From Acidobacteriota bacterium (lineage in GTDB: Bacteria > Acidobacteriota > Blastocatellia > Pyrinomonadales > Pyrinomonadaceae), in contig JAFAZX010000064.1 of NCBI GenBank assembly GCA_019239425.1, forward strand, positions 372,001 through 436,000: a stretch of DNA of 64,000 bases, written 5' to 3'. Below the pieces are notes generated by a model. The model saw only the letters and a program-made list of their open reading frames with translations, was not told the origin of the DNA and did no database searches. Shown piece after piece: positions 59,601 through 64,000 of this stretch; the first letter of the stretch is position 1; each line of letters starts with the position of its first letter. The position numbers were made by a program, and so were the translations under genes.

Positions 59601-62600
59601 GGCGGGCTGTGCCGCGTCGAGCGGCACGTAGGCGCCGCCCGCCTTCAGCACGGCGAGCATCGCCACGGGCACGTCCGACGACGGCTCAAGGTAGAGCCCG
59701 ACCTTCGCCTCAGGGCCGACGCCGAGCGAGCGCAGGTGATGCGCGAGTTGGTTGGCCCGTCGGTTCAGCTCCGCGTAGTTCAGGCGCTGGCCGCCGGCTT
59801 CGACCGCGGGCGCGAGGGGCGTGAGCGCGGCCTGCCGCTCGAAGATTTGTTGGACGCAGAGGTCTTGCTCGTAAGGGCGCGCCGTCTGGTTCCACTCGAC
59901 GAGCGCGCGGTCGCGCTCGGCCTCGGAGAGAAGCGGCAGGCGCGCGATGCGCTCGCCGGGGTTCGCCCCCAGGCCTTCGAGCAGCGTGGTCAGGTGGCCG
60001 AGCATCCGCTCGACCGTTCCGGCGTTAAAGAGGTCGGTGCTGTATTCGAGGGCGCAGATGAAATGCCCGTCTTCCTCGCCCACGGCCAGCATGAGGTCGA
60101 ACTTGGCCGTCCCGGCGTAGTGCTGCTCGAAGCTCAGCGTAACACCCGACAGGCGCAGCTCGGGCATCGGCGCGTTCTGCAACGCGAACATGACCTGAAA
60201 GAGCGGCATGTGGCTGAGGCTGCGCTCGGGCTGCAACTCCTCGACCAGCTTGTCGAACGGCAAGTCCTGGTGGGCGAAGCCGCCGAGCGCCACCTCCTTC
60301 TCGCGCGAGAGCAGTTCGCGGAAGGTCGGGTCGCCCGCGAGGTCGTTGCGCAGCACGAGCGTGTTGGTGAAGAAGCCGATGAGCGGCTCGATCTCCGCGC
60401 GGTTGCGGTTGGCGATGCCGGTGCCGACGACGATGTCGGTCTGCCCCGTGTAGCGATAGAGCAGCACGCGGAAGGCCGCGAGCAGCAGGACGAACGGCGT
60501 CACGCCCTCGGCGCGCGCCAGCTCGTTCAGGCGCGCCGACAGTCCGTCCGAGAGCGCCGCCGACAGCCGGCCGCCGCGGTAGCTCTGCGCGGCCGGGCGG
60601 GCGCGGTCGGTCGGCAGTTCGAGCACGGGAGCCGCGCCCGAGAGGTGCTGCTTCCAGTAGGCCGTCAACTCTTCGAGACGCTCGCCGCTCAACCACTCGC
60701 GCTGCCACTCGGCGTGGTCGCCGTACTGCACGGGCAACGGCGCGAGCGGCGACGGCCGCCCCTCCGTGTAGGCCCCGTAGAGCGCGGCGGCCTCGCGGAC
60801 GAGCACGCCCATCGACCAGCCGTCCGAGATGATGTGATGCATCGTCAGCAGCAGGACGTGCTCGCCCTCCGCCAGACGCAGCAGCCCCGCGCGGATGAGC
60901 GGCCCGCGCGCGAGGTCGAAGCCGCGCCCGGCCTCGGCTCGCGCCAGCCGCCCCACCTCGGCCTCGCGCGCTGCGGCGTCGAGCCCGCTCAAGTCCGTTC
61001 GGGTGAGCGCGAGGCCGGCGGCGGGGCCGATGACCTGTACGGGCTGGCCGTCGGAGACGCCGAAGGTCGTCCGCAACGACTCGTGCCGTGCGACGATCTC
61101 GTCGAGGCTGCGTTCGAGCGCCGCCACGTCGAGACGGCCCTTAATCCGAATCGCGGCCGGGACGTTGTAGAGCGGACTGTCGGGCTCCATCTGGTGGAGG
61201 AACCAGAGGCGGCTCTGTGCATACGAGGGCGGCCGGCGCCCGTCGTGCGCGGCGGGCCGGATGGCCGGCGCTGACGACGTCCGCTCCAGGTCGCGCGCGG
61301 CGGCCACCTTCTCGGCGAGCCCGGCGACGGTCGGCGTCTCGAACAAGCTCCGCAGAGGGAGTTCGACGCCCAGCGTCTCGCGCACGCGCGAGATGACCTG
61401 TGTGCCGAGCAGCGAGTGGCCGCCCCATTCGAAGAAGCTGTCGTGGACGCCGACGCGTTCGACGCCGAGCACCTCATCCCAGATGCGAAGCAGCGCGGCC
61501 TCGTCCGCGTTGCGCGCGCCGACGTAGCGCCGCCTGACCTGCTCGCGCGCCTCTTCGACCGTCGGGAGCGCGCGGTAATTAATCTTGCCGTTGAGCGTGA
61601 GCGGGAGCCTGCGCAGGTGGACGAAGAGATTGGGCAGCGTCTCTTCGATGATGCTGTCGGAGAGGAACTCGCGCAGTTGCTCGCCCTCCAGCTCGCGGCG
61701 CGAGACGTAGTAGGCGACCATGACGGGGCGCGCCTGCGCATCATTCGCAAGGACGACCACGCTGTCACGAATCTCCGGATGGCGGTTGAGCGCGCTCCTG
61801 ATCTCGTTCAACTCAACCCGATAGCCGCGGAACTTGACCTGCTCGTCGCGGCGGCCGATGAGGTCGAGCTCGCCGCCGGGCAGCACGCGCGCCAAATCGC
61901 CGGTGCGATACATGCGCGCGCCCGCGTCGAACGGGTCGGGGATGAACCGCTCGGCCGTCAACCCCTCTTTGTTCAAGTAGCCCACGGCCAGCCCGTCGCC
62001 CGCGATGTAAAGTTCGCCCACGACGTTCTCCGCCACCGGCCTGAGCCGCTCGTCGAGGACGTAGACGCGCGCGTTGGCGGCCGGCCGCCCGATGGGCACG
62101 TGGACGCGGTCGTCCGCCCCCGCCCCGAACCGGTGGATCATGCACCCGACCGTCGCCTCCGTCGGCCCGTACTCGTTATAGATCTCCACCTCCCGGCCGA
62201 AGCTGCGCTGGACGGCCCGCGCCAACTCGGTCGTCAGCGCCTCCCCGCCCACGACGAGCCGCCGCAGCCGGCTCCCGCGGTTGTCGCGCGCCGCCAGCAG
62301 CGCCAGGTGGCTCGGCGTCAGCTTGAGGACTTCGACGCGGTCGTCGGTGAGCGCTTCGTCGAGCGGCGAGCGCCCTTCGGCCTTGCGGTAGATGTGGATG
62401 CGGCTGCCCGTGATGAGCGGCACGTAGACGGAGGTGACCGTCAGGTCGAAGGCGATGGTGGAGTAGAGGGCGAAGTTAAGAGGCTCGCCCCGCAGGTAGA
62501 CTTCACGCGCCCACCACACGTAGTTCACCAGCGCCGCGTGCTCGATCTGCACGCCCTTCGGCTCGCCGGTCGAGCCGGAGGTGTAGATGACGTAGGCGAG

Positions 62601-63833
62601 GCCGCCGGGCGTGGTCGTCGGCGCTGGGTTTGCGCCGCTGGCGCGGGCGATCTCGGGCCAGTCCCGGTCGAGGAGGACGGCGGGCGGCGCGCCCTCAGGC
62701 AGCCGTTCGGCGAGCGGGCCGTCTGTCAGCACGGCGACGCAGCGCGCGTCACGCAGCACGAAGGCGATGCGGTTGCGCGGGTGCTCCGGGTCGATGGGGA
62801 CGTAGGCGCCGCCCGCCTTGAGCACCCCGAGCAGGGCGACGAGCAGCCGCGGCGAGTGTTCGAGCAGCACCGCCGCCTGTGTGCCGGGGCCGACGCCCAG
62901 GGCGCGCAGGTGGTGCGCCAGACGATTCGCCCGATTGTTCAGCTCGCCGTAGGTCAGCTGCTCGCCGCCGTCCACGACGGCGACGGCGTCGGGCGTCAGC
63001 GCCGCCTGCGCCTCGAATAACTCGTGCGCCGTCCGGTCGCGCGGGTAGTCGGCCGCCGTGCGGTTGAACTCTTCGAGCCAGCGGGCCTGTGTCCGCGCCG
63101 GGCGCAGTTCGAGCGCATCGACCACGCGGTCGGGCGCGGCGACCAGGGCACCGAGCACCGCCTGAAAGTGCTCGGCGAAGACGGCGACGGTCTCGCGTTT
63201 GAAGAGGCGCGGGCTGTACTCGAATCTGAGGCCGAGCCGTCCGCCGCGCCGCGCGCAGAGGACGGTGAGGTCGTGCCTGAGTTCGGCGGCGTGCGCCGGG
63301 TCGTTGATGCTCTCCAGCAGGATGACGACGTTGAAGAGCGGCGCGCGGTTGTGCGGCGGCTCGACCCCGAGCAGTTGCAGCAAACGCTTGAATGGGTACT
63401 TCTGGTTGGCGTAGGCGTCGGCGACCGTCTGCTTGACGTGCGCGAGCAGTTCCCGCACCTGCGCGCCCGGCTCGACGCGGCCGCGCAGCGCCAGCACGCG
63501 GTTGAGCGCCGCGACCTCCGCGTGGCGCCGGTGAATGGTCGTGCCGACCACCACGTCCTCGGCGCCCGCGTAGCGCGAGAGACAGACCTGAAGGGCGGCG
63601 GTCAGCACGGTGAAGGCGAGGGCCTCGTTCTCACCGCAGAGGCGGTGCAGCCCGGCGACGGCCTCCGGTTCACAGTCGAGCTCGACCGCCTCCGTGCGCT
63701 GCGTGAAGACCGCCGGCCGCGTGTAGTCGAGCGGGAGGCCGGCGGGCACGGGCTCGCCCGCGAGCTGTCGCAGCCAGTAGTTCTTCTCCGGCTCAAGCCG
63801 CTCGTCGAAAAGGCGCAGGTTCGCACTGGTCAT
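56649..63833 (-). CDS. NRPS-A: half-C-A(Asn)-T-C-A(Val)-T-C
   Basis: This 2394-residue protein has a half-C lobe at 1-245 (LFDERLEPEKNYWLRQLAGE, no HHxxxDG). A1 spans ~270-765 with pocket D-L-T-K-V-G-E-V-G-(K), close to Asn codes; its T domain has Ser807 in EWGGHSLL. C at ~865-1310 has HHIISDG at 999. A2 (~1335-1830) has pocket D-A-F-W-L-G-G-T-F-(K) for Val. T2 has LGGHS. The terminal C domain (~1925-2360) has HHIISDA at 2060: both His and Asp are kept, the last Gly is Ala. After PDRRLLDIPLG the tail ends DQYGLDEFTFSLS. It is the first synthetase in the window and may initiate the peptide, or receive a starter from genes beyond 64000. Confidence 0.93.
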   Translation of the reverse strand: MTSANLRLFDERLEPEKNYWLRQLAGEPVPAGLPLDYTRPAVFTQRTEAVELDCEPEAVAGLHRLCGENEALAFTVLTAALQVCLSRYAGAEDVVVGTTIHRRHAEVAALNRVLALRGRVEPGAQVRELLAHVKQTVADAYANQKYPFKRLLQLLGVEPPHNRAPLFNVVILLESINDPAHAAELRHDLTVLCARRGGRLGLRFEYSPRLFKRETVAVFAEHFQAVLGALVAAPDRVVDALELRPARTQARWLEEFNRTAADYPRDRTAHELFEAQAALTPDAVAVVDGGEQLTYGELNNRANRLAHHLRALGVGPGTQAAVLLEHSPRLLVALLGVLKAGGAYVPIDPEHPRNRIAFVLRDARCVAVLTDGPLAERLPEGAPPAVLLDRDWPEIARASGANPAPTTTPGGLAYVIYTSGSTGEPKGVQIEHAALVNYVWWAREVYLRGEPLNFALYSTIAFDLTVTSVYVPLITGSRIHIYRKAEGRSPLDEALTDDRVEVLKLTPSHLALLAARDNRGSRLRRLVVGGEALTTELARAVQRSFGREVEIYNEYGPTEATVGCMIHRFGAGADDRVHVPIGRPAANARVYVLDERLRPVAENVVGELYIAGDGLAVGYLNKEGLTAERFIPDPFDAGARMYRTGDLARVLPGGELDLIGRRDEQVKFRGYRVELNEIRSALNRHPEIRDSVVVLANDAQARPVMVAYYVSRRELEGEQLREFLSDSIIEETLPNLFVHLRRLPLTLNGKINYRALPTVEEAREQVRRRYVGARNADEAALLRIWDEVLGVERVGVHDSFFEWGGHSLLGTQVISRVRETLGVELPLRSLFETPTVAGLAEKVAAARDLERTSSAPAIRPAAHDGRRPPSYAQSRLWFLHQMEPDSPLYNVPAAIRIKGRLDVAALERSLDEIVARHESLRTTFGVSDGQPVQVIGPAAGLALTRTDLSGLDAAAREAEVGRLARAEAGRGFDLARGPLIRAGLLRLAEGEHVLLLTMHHIISDGWSMGVLVREAAALYGAYTEGRPSPLAPLPVQYGDHAEWQREWLSGERLEELTAYWKQHLSGAAPVLELPTDRARPAAQSYRGGRLSAALSDGLSARLNELARAEGVTPFVLLLAAFRVLLYRYTGQTDIVVGTGIANRNRAEIEPLIGFFTNTLVLRNDLAGDPTFRELLSREKEVALGGFAHQDLPFDKLVEELQPERSLSHMPLFQVMFALQNAPMPELRLSGVTLSFEQHYAGTAKFDLMLAVGEEDGHFICALEYSTDLFNAGTVERMLGHLTTLLEGLGANPGERIARLPLLSEAERDRALVEWNQTARPYEQDLCVQQIFERQAALTPLAPAVEAGGQRLNYAELNRRANQLAHHLRSLGVGPEAKVGLYLEPSSDVPVAMLAVLKAGGAYVPLDAAQPAGRTAYMLEDCGVAVLLTQERLAGRLPAHAARVVTLDADREEIGRQREDDPECRTTADNLVYVMYTSGSTGEPKGIAIVHRAVNRLVRNVSYVELNESHRVAQASNLAFDASTFEVWGALLNGACLAVAPPPPLGLEELGAFVRGAGVTTLWLTAGLFHQVVEGGLNGFGGVRQLLAGGDVLSAPHVRRALGVVPGLALINGYGPTECTTFAVTHRMEQIENGAVSIPIGRPISNTTVYVLGRDMQPATVGAVGELHIGGPGLARGYVNRPELTAERFVPHPFSKEPGARLYRTGDLVRYRADGVIEFVGRLDNQVKLRGFRIEPGEIEATLRQHPAVADAAVIVREAQEGDKRLVAYVAGTGADASELRAFLRRKLPEYMVPSAFIVLERLPLNANGKLDRAALPDAPAQAAASAANAEAHRTPVEELLAGIWASVLGVERVGADDNFFDLGGHSLLATKAVSRVREVLGADVQLRDLFDAPTAAGFAAAVEARLKQSAAGADEPPLARAARGEGPLPLSFAQQRLWFLDQLEPGRPTYNVPAAVRLRGDLDLKALARSFAEMTRRHESLRTVFRDEGGTPVQVVLPACEVALPVEDLTALAEPLRETEARARAHAEVRRPFDLTTGPLLRALVLRLDESEHVVVLTMHHIISDAWAMELFIRELTTLYGAFVSGEGSPLAELPVQYADYAVWQRGWLRGERLREQVEYWRGRLAGAPPVLELPTDRPRTAAPAQVGASQSRPMPPQLAQSLRALSRRANATLFMTLLAAFEGLLYRYTGQEDIVVGTTVANRRRAETEGLIGFFVNMLVLRTNLSGNPTFEELLGRVREVTLGAYAHQDVPFEKLVEVLRPDRALSSSPLFQVVFGLHHLEQSRPAPPALDLRPVALDSGVTQFDLIVRVIDGAGGLSVMATYNVALFDGATIDRLLGHYEAWLAAVVARPDRRLLDIPLGLPAPGGARAAPEAATALPDQYGLDEFTFSLS
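58984..59282. repeat. Val A-domain core, copy 2
   Basis: Partner of 47449-47747, in the second A domain of NRPS-A. Flanking sequence of the two domains is clearly more divergent, suggesting gene conversion or recent subdomain exchange. Confidence 0.85.
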
Positions 63834-63866
63834 GGTCTGAAATCCTGTGGGTCGCGGGCGGGGTGG

Positions 63867-64000
63867 CTAGTTGATGTTCCAGTCGCGCGCCTGCTCGACG
63901 AGAGTCCGGAGGTGCTCGCGGCTGAGCGCCTGCTGCTGCGTCTCGGTGACGGCGGCGACGTTCATGGCGAGGAGTTTGTTGGCGACGCCCATGAAGTCGT
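63867..64000 (-). CDS. C-terminal end of an unidentified gene (cut by window edge)
   Basis: On the minus strand an open frame enters from beyond the window and stops at TAG 63867-63869, leaving 44 residues: they include DFMGVANKLLAMNVAAVTE, SREHLRTLVEQA and a final RDWNIN. It is helical and charged. I do not recognise the family; it does not look like an adenylation, carrier or condensation terminus. It is co-directional with NRPS-A and 33 bases before it, so it probably belongs to the same operon. Confidence 0.55.
   Translation of the reverse strand, partial: DFMGVANKLLAMNVAAVTETQQQALSREHLRTLVEQARDWNIN

Noticed and set aside
57900..61274. Very long open frame on the plus strand (over 1100 codons) opposite NRPS-A
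   Set aside because: It is antisense to clear NRPS motifs, has a low-complexity Arg/Ala/Gly/Glu-rich composition and no recognisable domain; such shadows are expected in GC-rich DNA.

Overview
The window is GC-rich and suggests Acidobacteriota, perhaps a Blastocatellia-like soil lineage. The main support is an ADOP-type MacB permease (12053-14503), a family expanded in that phylum, together with CheB/CheR-kinase hybrids and a very large NRPS/PKS locus. The phylum call is an inference from gene content; no rRNA or tRNA gene was seen.

Left part (1-15.7 kb): the end of a DUF3810 zinc-site membrane protein; a response regulator and a large CheB-CheR-PAS-histidine kinase, divergent from a stand-alone CheB with a C-terminal Cys/His knuckle; a Fur/PerR-type regulator whose promoter carries a palindromic operator; a cupin; an unusual aspartate/ornithine-type carbamoyltransferase; a NodU/TobZ-type O-carbamoyltransferase with two extra C-terminal beta repeats; a secreted LolA-like protein; the ADOP permease; and a secreted HEAT-repeat protein. 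Two strong hairpin terminators lie at 7350-7385 and 8575-8614.

Right part (15.8-64 kb): one long minus-strand biosynthetic cluster, read from 64000 down to 15816. In order: the tail of an unidentified gene; NRPS-A (halfC-A-T-C-A-T-C); a B12-type radical SAM protein fused to degenerate condensation domains; NRPS-B (halfC-A-T-C); NRPS-C (halfC-A-T); NRPS-D (C-A-T-E-C-A-T-C-A-T); NRPS-E (C-A-T-C-A-T); a PKS module (KS-AT-ACP, malonyl type); a free-standing condensation domain; a cyclic-peptide-type ABC exporter; a CmlA-like metallo-hydroxylase; SbnA and SbnB for 2,3-diaminopropionate (Dap); and a LanB-like tRNA-dependent enzyme. Genes overlap or are closely spaced, as in one operon.

Binding-pocket codes read by eye give a colinear reading Asn-Val-Gln-Val-D-Ser-Ser-X-Asn-Tyr-acetate, where X has an acidic pocket and could be Dap. 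Tailoring would include Dap supply, beta-hydroxylation, possible carbamoylation, radical SAM chemistry and aminoacyl-tRNA-dependent extension. No thioesterase, MbtH protein or phosphopantetheinyl transferase is visible. The most unusual points are the repeated N-terminal half-condensation domains facing C-terminal full condensation domains, the radical SAM/condensation fusion, and the LanB-like enzyme without a precursor peptide.
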